From: Sulfuritalea sp.
Lineage (GTDB): Bacteria; Pseudomonadota; Gammaproteobacteria; Burkholderiales; Rhodocyclaceae
Length of the DNA: 64,000 nucleotides
Direction: 5' to 3'
NCBI GenBank assembly: GCA_030247575.1
Contig: JAOTRV010000007.1
Coordinates: forward strand, 123,562-187,561
Both the position numbers and the translations under genes were made by a program. Under the pieces are notes generated by a model. That model was not told the DNA's origin. It made no database searches and saw nothing but the letters and a program-made list of their open reading frames with translations. This document shows, in pieces, positions 25,846-35,474 of the stretch; positions within the stretch are counted from its first letter, which is position 1; each line of letters starts with the position of its first letter.

Positions 25846-26592
25846 ATGCTGACCATCGCCGGAACTGCCCGCTGCGTTTCCGACCTGCACCTGCGCGCCG
25901 AGCGACCCGACCTGACCCGGCGCTTCGCGGATTTTCTCGCCGCCACGGCAGCCGCCGGGATCGAGGCGCTGTTCATCCTCGGTGACCTGTTCGAGTACTG
26001 GATCGGCGACGACGATCTGGCCGATCCTTTCAACGCGCAGGTGTGCAAGCTGCTGCGTGACCTCTCGGACCACGGCACGCGCATCTTCTTCATTGCCGGC
26101 AACCGCGATTTCCTGATCGGCGAACGCTTCGCCGCCGCGGCCGGCATGCGCCTGCTCAGCGATCTTGAGACAGTAGACGCCGGCGGTACGGCGATCCTGC
26201 TGATGCACGGCGACACCGTCTGCACCGACGACCTTCCCTACCAGGAGTTCCGCCGCATGGTTCGCTCGCCGCAATGGCAGGCGGATTTTCTCGCGCGCCC
26301 GTTGCCCGAGCGCCGCGCCGAAGTCGAAAGCCTGCGGCGCCGCAGTGCCGAAGCGATGCAGGGGAAGACGGCCGCGATCATGGATGCCAGCGGCGCCGCG
26401 ATACGCGAGGCGCTGACGGCCCGGGGCTGCACTCGCCTGATCCACGGCCACACGCACCGGCCGGGACGCGAAGCGATTCAACTGCCGTCCGGCAGCGCGG
26501 AGCGCTGGGTTCTCTCCGATTGGGATACCGGGCGCGGCGACGCGCTGGAAATCGACGCGGCAGGCATCCGCCGCATCGACCTGGCCAACTAG
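25846..26592 (+). CDS. lpxH: UDP-2,3-diacylglucosamine diphosphatase LpxH
   Basis: Hydrolyses UDP-2,3-diacylglucosamine to lipid X in lipid A synthesis at the inner membrane face. 248 residues. Calcineurin-like metal ligands are Asp13 and His15 (VSDLHL), Asp47 (LGDLFEYW), the NRDF motif in AGNRDFL, HGD in LLMHGDTVC, and the final GHTHRP. The start lies 13 bases after the palindromic element, so that element probably carries or borders the 5' leader. Residues around TVDAGGTAI are encoded by a copy of the short dispersed repeat. The end overlaps metZ convergently by 4 bases. Confidence 0.95.
   Translation: MLTIAGTARCVSDLHLRAERPDLTRRFADFLAATAAAGIEALFILGDLFEYWIGDDDLADPFNAQVCKLLRDLSDHGTRIFFIAGNRDFLIGERFAAAAGMRLLSDLETVDAGGTAILLMHGDTVCTDDLPYQEFRRMVRSPQWQADFLARPLPERRAEVESLRRRSAEAMQGKTAAIMDASGAAIREALTARGCTRLIHGHTHRPGREAIQLPSGSAERWVLSDWDTGRGDALEIDAAGIRRIDLAN
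26172..26195 (+). repeat. Short dispersed repeat, copy 3 (inside lpxH)
   Basis: AGTAGACGCCGGCGGTACGG plus CGAT. It is translated as VDAGGTAI in LpxH, almost the same peptide as in the M48 protease copy at 52680 and the truA copy at 35496. Confidence 0.65.
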
Positions 26593-27782
26593 CGCAGCCC
26601 GCGCGCCAAGTCGGCCTGCAGATCCGCCACGCTTTCCAGCCCGACGGCAATCCGCAACAGGCCTTCGCCTATGCCTGACGCCGCCCGCGCTTCGACCGTG
26701 ATGCGGCCGTGGGTGGTCGAGGCCGGATGGGTGATGGTGGTCTTGGTGTCGCCCAGGTTGGCCGTGATCGACAGCAGGCGGCAGTTGTCCACCACGCGCC
26801 AGGCGGCCGCACGATCGCCCTTGACCTCGAAGGACACGATGGCGCCGCCGCTGGCCTGCTGCCGCATTGCGAGCGCGTGTTGCGGATGCGAGGCCAGACC
26901 AGGGTAATACACGCGAGCCACCTGCGGTTGCGCTTCCAGCCACTGCGCGAGCTCGTGGGCATTGGCCGACTGCGCTCTCATACGCACCGACAGGGTTTCC
27001 AGCCCCTTGAGAATCACCCAGGCATTGAACGGCGAGAGCGTCGGCCCGGCGGTGCGCAGGAACTTGAAGACTTCGTCGGTCAGCGCACGGGGGCCGCAGA
27101 CGGCGCCGCCCAGCACGCGGCCCTGCCCGTCCAGATACTTGGTCGCGGAATGAATCACGAGGTCGGCGCCCAGTTGCAGCGGACGCTGCAGCGCCGGCGT
27201 GCAGAAGCAGTTGTCCACCACCAGCAGCGCGCCCGCGGTGTGCGCCACTTCGGCCAGCGCCGCGATGTCGAAGACTTCGGTCAATGGATTCGACGGCGTC
27301 TCGATGAAGACCAGCCGGGTGGTCGGGCGCAACGCAGCACGAAAGGCCTCGATGCTGCCCTGGTCGACGAAACCGGTCTCCACGCCGAAGCGCGGCAGGA
27401 TGGTGCCGAACAGTTGCTGCGTGGCGCCGAAGATGCTGCGCGAGGCGACGATGTGTTCGCCCGCCTTCATCAGCGCCATCACGGTGGACAGGATCGCCGC
27501 CATGCCGGTGGCGGTGGCGACGCAGGCCTCGGCGCCTTCGAGCGCCGCCAGCCGCTGCTGCATGGTGGTGACGGTCGGGTTGGTGAAGCGCGCGTAAACG
27601 TTGCCCTGCTCCTCGCCGGAAAAGCGCGCCGCCGCCTGCGCCGCGCTTTCGAAGACGAAGCTCGAGGTGAGGTAGAGCGCCTCCGAGTGCTCTCCGAACT
27701 GGCTGCGTTCCTGACCCGCACGCACGGCGAGTGTGTCGAACGACCAGCCGGGTTTGTCGGAGGCGATGTCGACGTCGCTCAT
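26589..27782 (-). CDS. metZ: O-succinylhomoserine sulfhydrylase
   Basis: PLP enzyme that makes homocysteine directly from an O-acylhomoserine and sulfide. 397 residues of the Cys/Met metabolism family. Visible are the N-terminal YLTSSFVFESA, YARFTNPTV, and the PLP-binding lysine in HSATKYLDGQG near residue 205. The MetZ-like assignment over cystathionine gamma-synthase rests on the overall sequence style and the conserved purF-metZ neighbourhood. It starts in a 4-base overlap with the purF stop. Confidence 0.92.
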   Translation of the reverse strand: MSDVDIASDKPGWSFDTLAVRAGQERSQFGEHSEALYLTSSFVFESAAQAAARFSGEEQGNVYARFTNPTVTTMQQRLAALEGAEACVATATGMAAILSTVMALMKAGEHIVASRSIFGATQQLFGTILPRFGVETGFVDQGSIEAFRAALRPTTRLVFIETPSNPLTEVFDIAALAEVAHTAGALLVVDNCFCTPALQRPLQLGADLVIHSATKYLDGQGRVLGGAVCGPRALTDEVFKFLRTAGPTLSPFNAWVILKGLETLSVRMRAQSANAHELAQWLEAQPQVARVYYPGLASHPQHALAMRQQASGGAIVSFEVKGDRAAAWRVVDNCRLLSITANLGDTKTTITHPASTTHGRITVEARAASGIGEGLLRIAVGLESVADLQADLARGLR

Positions 27783-29320
27783 CCCGCCTGCACCAGGTTC
27801 AAGTCGAGTTGTTCGCCATCCGGACCGTCGAAGCCATCCTGGTCGTCCGGCCGCTGCTGCTGAGGCTTGGAACGCTTGTCCTCCATGCTCTGCAGGTAGG
27901 CGGGGCTGACGTCGCCGGTGATGTACTGGCCGTCGAAACAGGACGTCTCGAACTGGGTCACCGTCGGATTGACGGAGCGCACCGCCGCCTTGAGGGCGTC
28001 GAGATCCTGATAGATCAGCGCATCGGCGCCGATCTCGCGGCAGATTTCCTCGTCGTTGCGAAAGGCGGCGATCAGTTCGCTGCGCGTCGGCATGTCAATG
28101 CCATAGACGTTGGCGAAGCGCACCGGCGGCGAGGCCGAGGCGAAATAGACCTTCTTCGCGCCGGCTTCGCGCGCCATCATGATGATCTCGCGACTGGTGG
28201 TGCCGCGCACGATGGAATCATCGACCAGCAGCACGTTGCGGCCCTTGAATTCCTGGCTGATGGCATTGAGCTTCTGCCGTACGGATTTCCTGCGCGTCGC
28301 CTGGCCGGGCATGATGAAGGTGCGCCCGATGTAGCGGTTCTTGACGAAGCCCTCGCGGTAGGGAAGATTCAGGCGGGCCGCCAGATCCATGGCCGACGGA
28401 CGGCTGGAATCGGGGATCGGAATCACGGCGTCGATCGCCAGATGCGGCATCGTGAGACGAATCTTGTCGGCCAGGTAGTCGCCCATCTTGGCCCGCGTTT
28501 CATACACGGAGATGCCGTCCATCACGGAATCGGGGCGCGCCAGATAGACGAACTCGAACATGCACGGAGCATGGAGCGTGTGTTCGGCGCACTGCCGGCT
28601 GACGAAATTGCCGCGCATGTCGATCAGCACGGCTTCGCCCGGCTCGACATCGCGCAGCATCTTGAAGCCCAGGGTGTCGATCGCCACGCTCTCGGAGGCC
28701 ACCATGTATTCGGTGCCCTGCGGCGTCTCGTTCTTGCCCATCACCAGCGGACGAATGCCGTAGGGATCGCGGAAGGCCAGCAGCCCGTAGCCGGCGATCA
28801 TCGCCACCACCGCATAGGCGCCCTTGACGCGGCGATGCACGCCGGCCACCGCCTTGAAGATGGTCTCGGCATCGACCTGGTACTTGGTCGATGCGGCCTG
28901 CAATTCATGCGCCAGCACATTGAGCAGCACCTCGGAATCGGAGTTGGTGTTCATGTGACGCAGGTCCTGCAGGAACATGTCCTGCTTCAGCTGGTCGGCG
29001 TTGGTCAGGTTGCCGTTGTGCGCCAGCATCAGGCCGAAGGGCGAATTGACGTAGAAGGGCTGAGCCTCCGCGGCGTTGTCGGCCGAACCGGCGGTCGGGT
29101 AACGGCAATGGCCGATCCCCCAGTTGCCCATCAGGTTGCGCATGTTGCGGGTGCGGAAGACATCGCGCACCAGGCCGGAGCCCTTGTGCATGTGGAAGCG
29201 CCCGCCCTCCGCCGTGGCGATGCCCGCGGCATCCTGGCCGCGGTGCTGGAGCACCTGCAAGCCGTCGTAGAGCAACTGATTCACCGGCGTGGTGGCCACC
29301 ACACCCAGAATTCCGCACAT
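27779..29320 (-). CDS. purF: Amidophosphoribosyltransferase
   Basis: First committed enzyme of purine synthesis: glutamine plus PRPP gives phosphoribosylamine. 513 residues. The start MCGILGVV exposes Cys at position 2, which becomes the N-terminal nucleophile with no propeptide. The glutaminase half has GHCRYPTAGS and AHNGNL, and the transferase half has the PRPP loop VLLVDDSIVRGTTS. The ATG is placed by this Cys. The whole gap to cvpA is filled by a dispersed repeat that supplies the ribosome binding site (see 29321). It overlaps metZ by 4 bases. Confidence 0.97.
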   Translation of the reverse strand: MCGILGVVATTPVNQLLYDGLQVLQHRGQDAAGIATAEGGRFHMHKGSGLVRDVFRTRNMRNLMGNWGIGHCRYPTAGSADNAAEAQPFYVNSPFGLMLAHNGNLTNADQLKQDMFLQDLRHMNTNSDSEVLLNVLAHELQAASTKYQVDAETIFKAVAGVHRRVKGAYAVVAMIAGYGLLAFRDPYGIRPLVMGKNETPQGTEYMVASESVAIDTLGFKMLRDVEPGEAVLIDMRGNFVSRQCAEHTLHAPCMFEFVYLARPDSVMDGISVYETRAKMGDYLADKIRLTMPHLAIDAVIPIPDSSRPSAMDLAARLNLPYREGFVKNRYIGRTFIMPGQATRRKSVRQKLNAISQEFKGRNVLLVDDSIVRGTTSREIIMMAREAGAKKVYFASASPPVRFANVYGIDMPTRSELIAAFRNDEEICREIGADALIYQDLDALKAAVRSVNPTVTQFETSCFDGQYITGDVSPAYLQSMEDKRSKPQQQRPDDQDGFDGPDGEQLDLNLVQAG

Positions 29321-29432
29321 GGTCCTTCTCCGCAGGGCCGCCCCAAGGAGAAGCAGCCAAAACATGGAACGGGCAGCGCCCGCGAACAATTATCGCCCCC
29401 TTCCCCGGGAAGGGGGAAGGAAAGATGGTCAT
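29321..29432 (-). repeat. SD-bearing dispersed repeat B, copy 1 (directly before purF)
   Basis: On the minus strand it begins ATGACCATC just after the cvpA stop and ends in GCGGAGAAGGACC, directly abutting the purF ATG. It contains a hairpin from CCCCTTCCC...GGGAAGGGGG, a second from CGGGC...GCCCG, and CTCC...GGGG..CCCT..GGAG, in which the Shine-Dalgarno GGAG can pair with CTCC. A similar stretch, about three quarters identical by eye, precedes the WYL regulator at 54202-54312 in exactly the same position. Confidence 0.75.
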
Positions 29433-29438
29433 CTTCCT

Positions 29439-29930
29439 CTATCGAAACCGAATCCGTTTTGCCACTTCCGCCGGCAACCAGGGTCTTGCTGCAATCACTG
29501 CCGTTTCCAGCGGCGGCGCCAACGTCGCCTCGCGCCACCAGTCGGCCTTCGGCAGCGGCGTCATGCCCGCCACCAGCACCGCCACCAACACTACCAGGAC
29601 CCCGCGCAGGATGCCAAAACCGGCTCCCAGCAAGCGGTCCAGCAGACCCAACCCCACCGCCTTCAGCATCAGCGAAACAAGCATGCGCGCCAACGCGAAG
29701 ACTAGCAATACACCGACAAAAATCAGCACATAGGCCGCAGCCAGCCGCATCCCCGGTTCGGCGACCTGGCCGCTCAGCCAGTTGGCCACCACCGACGCCT
29801 CGGCACGCGCGACAAAAAACGCCACGATCCATGCGACCAGCGCCAGAATCTCGCTCACCACGCCGCGCCACAAACCCACCAGCACCGATGCCAGAATTAC
29901 CGCCAGCACGGCGTAATCGAATGCGGTCAT
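29439..29930 (-). CDS. cvpA: CvpA family membrane protein
   Basis: Inner-membrane protein of the colicin V production family, 163 residues. Four hydrophobic segments are visible at about 5-25, 28-45, 62-88 and 100-125. The molecular role is not settled; in several bacteria it affects envelope robustness. It sits in its usual place between the SPOR-domain gene (4 bases upstream) and purF. Confidence 0.92.
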   Translation of the reverse strand: MTAFDYAVLAVILASVLVGLWRGVVSEILALVAWIVAFFVARAEASVVANWLSGQVAEPGMRLAAAYVLIFVGVLLVFALARMLVSLMLKAVGLGLLDRLLGAGFGILRGVLVVLVAVLVAGMTPLPKADWWREATLAPPLETAVIAARPWLPAEVAKRIRFR

Positions 29931-29934
29931 CGCC

Positions 29935-30651
29935 TCACTTTGGCGCTACCGGGCCGTCTACGCCGATGATCTTGATTCTCGAACGGGCCTTTTCTGCAGC
30001 GTCCTGACTGGCGAAGGGACCGGCCCGGACGCGGGTGCGCGGTCCCTGCGGTGTATCGGACTTTTCCGTATATGCGGGCACGCCGATGCCCTTCAACTTG
30101 GACAGCAAGAGCTTGACGTTGCCCGCCTCCTTGTAGGCCCCGAGTTGAACCACCCACTGACCGGAGACGTCGCTCGCCGGTTTGGCATCCGCTGCCACCT
30201 TGGTCGCCGCTTTTTCGCTGGTTGCAGGCTTCTTTTCGGGAGTTGCCTGCTTTTCCTCCGGCTTTGCAGCGGGCTTCGCCGCCGGCGCTTCCACCACCGC
30301 AGCAGCCGGCTTGGAGACCGCAGATGCAGCTGCGGCAGCCGCCGCGACGGATTCCGCCTTGCCCTTGTTGTCGTCGGGCAGGACCTTTTGTTCCACCGCC
30401 GGTTTCGGCTCAGGCGCCGGCATGGGGGTCGCGGCCGGTTTGCCCGGCAGCACCTTGGCCGCGAGGCCGGTCGAATCCTGACTGGGAATGCGCACCTGTA
30501 TGTCCTGGCTCAGCGGACGCGGTTCGCGATCCATCACCATCGGCAGAACGATGACGGCAAATAGCGCCAGCGCTGCGGCGCCGACCAGCCGGCGGCGCGC
30601 ACGCTTCTTCAGCTGCAAATCTGCGTCAGGCGACGTGTCTTGTTCCGCCAT
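29935..30651 (-). CDS. dedD: SPOR domain protein (DedD-like)
   Basis: Predicted septal peptidoglycan-binding protein. 238 residues: a cytoplasmic Arg/Lys-rich head (KKRARRRLVG), one membrane segment at about 22-42, a periplasmic linker rich in Ala, Pro and Lys, and a C-terminal SPOR domain from about 160 (QWVVQLGAYKEAGN to SRIKIIGVDGP). Its place between folC and cvpA is the same as dedD in many proteobacteria, which supports the name. Localisation at division sites is inferred from the domain. Confidence 0.88.
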   Translation of the reverse strand: MAEQDTSPDADLQLKKRARRRLVGAAALALFAVIVLPMVMDREPRPLSQDIQVRIPSQDSTGLAAKVLPGKPAATPMPAPEPKPAVEQKVLPDDNKGKAESVAAAAAAASAVSKPAAAVVEAPAAKPAAKPEEKQATPEKKPATSEKAATKVAADAKPASDVSGQWVVQLGAYKEAGNVKLLLSKLKGIGVPAYTEKSDTPQGPRTRVRAGPFASQDAAEKARSRIKIIGVDGPVAPK

Positions 30652-30666
30652 CGTGGTTACGCGTGG

Positions 30667-31968
30667 TTACCTCTGGCGGCCAAGCGCTTGCAGGGCCGCG
30701 GCAACGGTGAGGAAGGATCCGAAGGCCAGAATTCTATCATCTTCGCCCGCGTTCTCTTGCGCGCAGGCGAGTGCCGCGGCAGGCGAATCGAACCTGCCCG
30801 CGACCTTCAATCCTTTCGCTTCCAGACACTGCGCAAGAGAGTCGACGCTGGCGGCACGGCGACCGTCCAGCGTGCATGGCAGCCAATGCGTCACGCGCTC
30901 GCGCAGGGCGTCGATCACGCCATCGATATCCTTGTCGGCCAGCATGCCGAACACGGCCCAGGTGTTGCGATGGAAGCTCATGTCGCCCAGATTGGCGGCC
31001 AGCACCTGTGCGGCCTGCGGGTTGTGGGCGACATCCAGCACCATCGACGGGCGCCCGGGCAGGACTTGAAACCGTCCGGGCAGTTCGACCGCGATCAAGC
31101 CCTGGCGGATGTCCTTCATGGCCACCGGTAGCCCCTGGTGCAGGGCATCGAGTGCCGCCAGCGCACAGGACGCGTTGGCCAGCTGCCGCTCGCCGCGCAA
31201 GCCCGGGAAAGCCAGTCCGCCGCGCCGGATTCCGGCGGCTTCGCCCTCTGCGGCGCGTCCCCAATACAGCCACTGCTGCTCCTGCCGCAGATATCCGAAA
31301 TCCTTGCCGATGACCTGGAGCCTGGCGCCGATCGCCGCCGCGCGGGCGATCAGGGGCTGCGGCGGCTGAGGATCGCCGCATATCGCCGCCCGCCCCGCGC
31401 GGTAAATCCCGGCCTTCTCGAATCCGATCGCCTCGCGGTCCGCGCCGAGGAAATCCATGTGATCGAGATCGACGCCGGTGACGATGGCGCACGCCGGTTC
31501 GTAGACATTGGTGGCGTCGAGCCGGCCGCCGAGTCCCACCTCGAGAATGACGGCATCGAGACCGGCGGCGGCGAACACTTCCCACGCCGCCAGGGTGCCG
31601 AATTCGAAATAGGTCAGTGCAGCATCGCCGCGTGCCTGCTCGACGCGGGCAAACGCGGCACAGAGGCTCGCGTCATCGGCGGCAACGCCGTTGATCCGGA
31701 CGCGCTCGTTGTAATGCAGCAGGTGCGGCGAGGTATACAGACCGACGCGATAACCGGCGGCGAGCAGGATGCGTTCCAGCATGGCGCAGGTCGAACCTTT
31801 GCCGTTGGTGCCGCCGACGAGAATGACCGGGCAGGTTTCGCGCTGCCCCAGCCGTGCCTTGACGGCGGCAACCCGCTCGAGACCCAGTTCGATGCCCGCG
31901 CTGCCGCGCGGATGCAGCACTTCGAGGTGCGCCAGCCAGCCGTCCAGCCCCTCCGGGTATTGCGGCAT
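30667..31968 (-). CDS. folC: Bifunctional folylpolyglutamate synthase / dihydrofolate synthase
   Basis: Adds glutamate to dihydropteroate and to folates. 433 residues. The Mur-ligase-type P-loop GGTNGKGST is at about 50-58, with TSPHLLHYNERVRING, EVGLGGRLDATN and the C-terminal VLDVAHNPQAA. The start ATG overlaps the accD stop by 1 base (TGATG). The gene belongs to the trp-accD-folC-dedD-cvpA-purF chain. Confidence 0.96.
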   Translation of the reverse strand: MPQYPEGLDGWLAHLEVLHPRGSAGIELGLERVAAVKARLGQRETCPVILVGGTNGKGSTCAMLERILLAAGYRVGLYTSPHLLHYNERVRINGVAADDASLCAAFARVEQARGDAALTYFEFGTLAAWEVFAAAGLDAVILEVGLGGRLDATNVYEPACAIVTGVDLDHMDFLGADREAIGFEKAGIYRAGRAAICGDPQPPQPLIARAAAIGARLQVIGKDFGYLRQEQQWLYWGRAAEGEAAGIRRGGLAFPGLRGERQLANASCALAALDALHQGLPVAMKDIRQGLIAVELPGRFQVLPGRPSMVLDVAHNPQAAQVLAANLGDMSFHRNTWAVFGMLADKDIDGVIDALRERVTHWLPCTLDGRRAASVDSLAQCLEAKGLKVAGRFDSPAAALACAQENAGEDDRILAFGSFLTVAAALQALGRQR

Positions 31969-32828
31969 CAAACAGCCGGAACGCGCTGCAGAAGCGTGAT
32001 GAGGGAAGCCAGTTTGTCGCGCAATTGGCGCCGGTCGACGATCATGTCGATCGCGCCCTTTTCGATCAGGAACTCGGCACGCTGGAAACCCGCCGGCAGC
32101 GTTTCGCGCACCGTCTGCTCGATCACTCGCGGCCCGGCAAAGCCGATCAGGGCGCCGGGCTCTGCAATCACCACGTCGCCGACGAAGGCGAAGGAGGCGG
32201 AAACCCCGCCCATCGTGGGATCGGTCAGCAGCGAAATGAAAGGCAGCTGATGATGGGCGAGCTGCGTCACGGCCGCGGTGGTCTTGGCCATCTGCATCAG
32301 GGAAAACAGGCCTTCCTGCATGCGCGCGCCGCCAGACGCCGTAATGCAGATGAAGGGCGCCTGCAGTTCGATCGCCGCCTTGACGCCGCGCACGAAGCGC
32401 TCGCCGACCACGGCGCCCATCGAGCCGCCGAGAAACTCGAATTCGAAACAGGCGACGACCACCGGCACCGTCTTGATCGCGCCCTGCATCACCACCATGG
32501 CATCGGCCTCGCCGGTGTCCTCGTTCGCGGCGGCAAGACGATCCACGTAGCGCTTGCTGTCCTTGAACTTGAGCGGATCCATCGGGATCACTTCGGTGCC
32601 GATTTCGAAACGTCCCTCGGGATCGAGCAAGGCATCGAGCCGGGCCCGGGCGCGCAAGCGGAGATGCTGGGAGCACTTGGGGCAGACGTTCTGGTTGTTC
32701 TCCAGATCGGTGCTGTAGAGCACCGCCTCGCAGGCCGGACACTTGGCCCAAAGGCCCTCGGGTATCGACTTGCGCACGCCTTCGGACCGCTTGATCTTGG
32801 GCGGCAGCAGTTTCTGTAGCCAGCTCAT
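31968..32828 (-). CDS. accD: Acetyl-CoA carboxylase carboxyltransferase subunit beta
   Basis: Beta subunit of the carboxyltransferase that makes malonyl-CoA. 286 residues. The N-terminal zinc finger has two CPxC pairs (CPACEAVLY and VCPKCSQH, spaced about 20 apart). The crotonase-like domain has [25 protein letters not shown] and [12 protein letters not shown]. It overlaps the end of trpA by 4 bases and folC by 1 base. Confidence 0.97.
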   Translation of the reverse strand: MSWLQKLLPPKIKRSEGVRKSIPEGLWAKCPACEAVLYSTDLENNQNVCPKCSQHLRLRARARLDALLDPEGRFEIGTEVIPMDPLKFKDSKRYVDRLAAANEDTGEADAMVVMQGAIKTVPVVVACFEFEFLGGSMGAVVGERFVRGVKAAIELQAPFICITASGGARMQEGLFSLMQMAKTTAAVTQLAHHQLPFISLLTDPTMGGVSASFAFVGDVVIAEPGALIGFAGPRVIEQTVRETLPAGFQRAEFLIEKGAIDMIVDRRQLRDKLASLITLLQRVPAV

Positions 32829-33631
32829 GGGTTTTCTCCATCCATTGCGGCGCGTACGCCGGAGAGAAAGCGTTGCACTCGTGCCGGCGCTTCCGCGGCG
32901 GGGGCGCTCTCGATTTCCTCGATGATGCGACTGCCGATCACCACCGCATCGGCCACTGCGGCAATGCGCGCCGCCGTCGCGCCGTCGCGTATGCCGAAAC
33001 CGACGCCGACCGGCATGCCGACCTTCTCGCGAATCAGCGGAATCCGGCGCGCGACTTCGTCCAGGTCGAGGTTGCCGGAACCGGTCACGCCCTTCAGCGA
33101 AACGTAGTAGATATAGCCGCCGCCGATCTGCGCGACCTCGTCGTAGCGCTTCTCGGTGGAGGTCGGCGCCAGCAGGAAGATCGGATCGATTCCGGCCTGC
33201 TTCATCGTCGCGGAGAATCCGGCGCACTCCTCCGGCGGGTAGTCGACCACCAGCACACCGTCGACCCCGGCCTGCTTCGCGTCACGGGCGAAGGTTTCGA
33301 CGCCGTAGGCTTCGACCGGATTGGCATAGCCCATCAGAACTACCGGCGTCATCGTGTTTTCCTGGCGGAATTCAGTCACCAGGGCCAGCACGCGGCGCAG
33401 GCTCATGCCGTGCGCCAGCGCACGTTCGGACGCGCGCTGGATGGTCGGGCCGTCGGCCATCGGATCGGAAAACGGCACGCCGAGTTCGATGATGTCGGCG
33501 CCGCCCGCCACCAGTGCCTGCATCAGCGGCAAAGTGGCATCCGGATGCGGATCGCCGGCGGTAATGAAAGGAATGAGGGCCTTGCGGCCTTGCGCGGCAA
33601 GCGCGGCGAATGTGGTCGGGATGCGTGACAT
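32825..33631 (-). CDS. trpA: Tryptophan synthase alpha chain
   Basis: Cleaves indole-3-glycerol phosphate and passes indole to TrpB. 268 residues, a TIM barrel. The catalytic Glu is in [18 protein letters not shown] at about 48-65, the catalytic Asp is in [10 protein letters not shown], and the phosphate-binding end is GFGIRDG. It follows trpB by 12 bases. Confidence 0.97.
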   Translation of the reverse strand: MSRIPTTFAALAAQGRKALIPFITAGDPHPDATLPLMQALVAGGADIIELGVPFSDPMADGPTIQRASERALAHGMSLRRVLALVTEFRQENTMTPVVLMGYANPVEAYGVETFARDAKQAGVDGVLVVDYPPEECAGFSATMKQAGIDPIFLLAPTSTEKRYDEVAQIGGGYIYYVSLKGVTGSGNLDLDEVARRIPLIREKVGMPVGVGFGIRDGATAARIAAVADAVVIGSRIIEEIESAPAAEAPARVQRFLSGVRAAMDGENP

Positions 33632-33643
33632 TGGTATCGAGAA

Positions 33644-34849
33644 TCAGAACTGGATGCCGGACTTCTCGGCGACGGTGTGCATGTCCTTGTCGCCACGGCC
33701 GGACAGGTTGACCAGCAGCATCTTGTCCCTGGCCAGCGTCGGCGCGAGCTTTGCCGCATAGGCCAGCGCATGGCTGGATTCGAGCGCCGGAATGATGCCC
33801 TCGAAATGGCACAGGTCATGGAACGCCTGCAGCGCTTCGTCATCGGTGATCGTGACGTACTCGGCGCGGCCGGAGTCCTTGAGCCAGGCATGCTCGGGAC
33901 CGACGCCGGGATAATCGAGGCCGGCGGATATCGAGTGGGTCTCGATCACCTGTCCGTTCTCGTCCTGCAGCAGGTAGGTGCGGTTGCCATGCAGCACGCC
34001 GGAACGGCCGGCGGTGAGCGAGGCCGAATGCCGGCCCGTTGCGAGTCCATGGCCCGCGGCCTCGACGCCGATCAGCTTCACTCCCGCAACCGGGATATAC
34101 GGGTAGAAAATACCCATGGCATTGGAGCCGCCGCCGACGCAGGCGATCACCGCATCCGGCTGGCGGCCGGCGAGTTCGGGCATCTGCGTCTTGCATTCCT
34201 CGCCGATCACCGCCTGGAAATCGCGCACCATCATCGGATAGGGGTGCGGGCCGGCGACGGTGCCGATGATGTAGAAGGTGTTGGCGATGTTGGTGACCCA
34301 GTCGCGCATCGCCTCGTTCAAGGCGTCTTTCAGCGTCTTCGAGCCGGATTCCACGGGGACCACCTTGGCCCCCAGCAGTTTCATGCGATAGACATTCGCG
34401 GCCTGGCGCCTGATGTCCTCCGAACCCATGTAGACCACGCACTCCATGCCATAGCGGGCGGCAACGGTGGCCGTGGCCACGCCGTGCTGGCCGGCACCGG
34501 TTTCGGCAATCACGCGCGGCTTGCCCATGCGGCGCGCCAGCAGGGCCTGGCCGATGCAGTTGTTGATCTTGTGAGCGCCGGTGTGGTTGAGGTCTTCGCG
34601 CTTCAGGAAAATCTGTGCACCGCCCAGCAGCCCCGACCAGCGCTTGGCGTGATAAATCGGGCTGGGCCGGCCGACGTAGTGCTTGAGGTCGTATTCGTAC
34701 TCGGCGCGGAATGCCGGATCGGCCTGCGCCGCGGCATAGGCCGCGCGCAGTTCGGCCAGTGCCGGCATCAGGGTTTCGGCGACGAATATCCCGCCGTAGG
34801 GACCGAAGTGGCCGCCCGCGTCGGGCAAGTTATAGGGAAGTTCCTGCAT
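33644..34849 (-). CDS. trpB: Tryptophan synthase beta chain
   Basis: PLP enzyme that joins indole and serine. 401 residues. The PLP lysine lies in HTGAHKINN near residue 90, with the glycine-rich phosphate loop [11 protein letters not shown] near 235 and the C-terminal [11 protein letters not shown] chose the start [16 protein letters not shown] because it matches the family; the ATG lies inside the 3' end of trpF, giving a 20-base overlap. Confidence 0.97.
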   Translation of the reverse strand: MQELPYNLPDAGGHFGPYGGIFVAETLMPALAELRAAYAAAQADPAFRAEYEYDLKHYVGRPSPIYHAKRWSGLLGGAQIFLKREDLNHTGAHKINNCIGQALLARRMGKPRVIAETGAGQHGVATATVAARYGMECVVYMGSEDIRRQAANVYRMKLLGAKVVPVESGSKTLKDALNEAMRDWVTNIANTFYIIGTVAGPHPYPMMVRDFQAVIGEECKTQMPELAGRQPDAVIACVGGGSNAMGIFYPYIPVAGVKLIGVEAAGHGLATGRHSASLTAGRSGVLHGNRTYLLQDENGQVIETHSISAGLDYPGVGPEHAWLKDSGRAEYVTITDDEALQAFHDLCHFEGIIPALESSHALAYAAKLAPTLARDKMLLVNLSGRGDKDMHTVAEKSGIQF

Positions 34850-35474
34850 CTGCAATTCGCACTCCGGCAATGAATTCGGTGATCTTTTGCGCATCCTTGA
34901 TGCCGCGCGCCGCTTCGACGCCGCTGCTGACATCCACTGCCCACGGCCGCACGGTGCGCACTGCCTCGGCAATGTTGCCCGGATGCAGGCCGCCGGACAG
35001 AATCACGGGCAACGGCAGGTTCCGCGGAATCAGGGTCCAGTCGAAGGTCTTGCCACCGCCGCCATAGCCCTCGACATCGGCGTCCAGCAACAGGCCCGAT
35101 ACCCCGGGAGCCTTGGCGAACGCCGACGCGTATTCTAGCAAATCGAAACCCGGCCTCATCCGCGCCGCCTTGATCCAGGGCCGGCCGAACCCCGAACAAT
35201 AGGCCGCGTCTTCGTCGCCGTGAAACTGCAGCAGTTCCAGCGGTACCCGCGCCAGAACGGCGCGCACTGCCTCTACGGGTTCATTGACGAAAAGCCCGAC
35301 CCGGGTGACGAAGGCCGGCGCGTGCGCAACGAGTTGCGCGGCCCGCTCCGGCGTCACATGGCGCGGGCTGGGCGCATAGAAGACAAAACCCAGCGCATCG
35401 GCGCCGGCCGCCACGACGGCGGCAAGGTCTTCCTCGCGCGTGATGCCGCAAATCTTGATTCGGGTTCGGGTCAT
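34830..35474 (-). CDS. trpF: Phosphoribosylanthranilate isomerase
   Basis: Third step of tryptophan synthesis from chorismate-derived anthranilate. 214 residues. The N-terminal [10 protein letters not shown] holds the catalytic Cys (residue 9), and the catalytic Asp is in LLLDADVEG. The phosphate loops LSGGLHPGN and [14 protein letters not shown] are clear. It overlaps truA by 4 bases and trpB by 20. The truA-trpF-trpB-trpA order is typical of beta- and gammaproteobacteria with split trp genes. Confidence 0.96.
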   Translation of the reverse strand: MTRTRIKICGITREEDLAAVVAAGADALGFVFYAPSPRHVTPERAAQLVAHAPAFVTRVGLFVNEPVEAVRAVLARVPLELLQFHGDEDAAYCSGFGRPWIKAARMRPGFDLLEYASAFAKAPGVSGLLLDADVEGYGGGGKTFDWTLIPRNLPLPVILSGGLHPGNIAEAVRTVRPWAVDVSSGVEAARGIKDAQKITEFIAGVRIADAGTSL

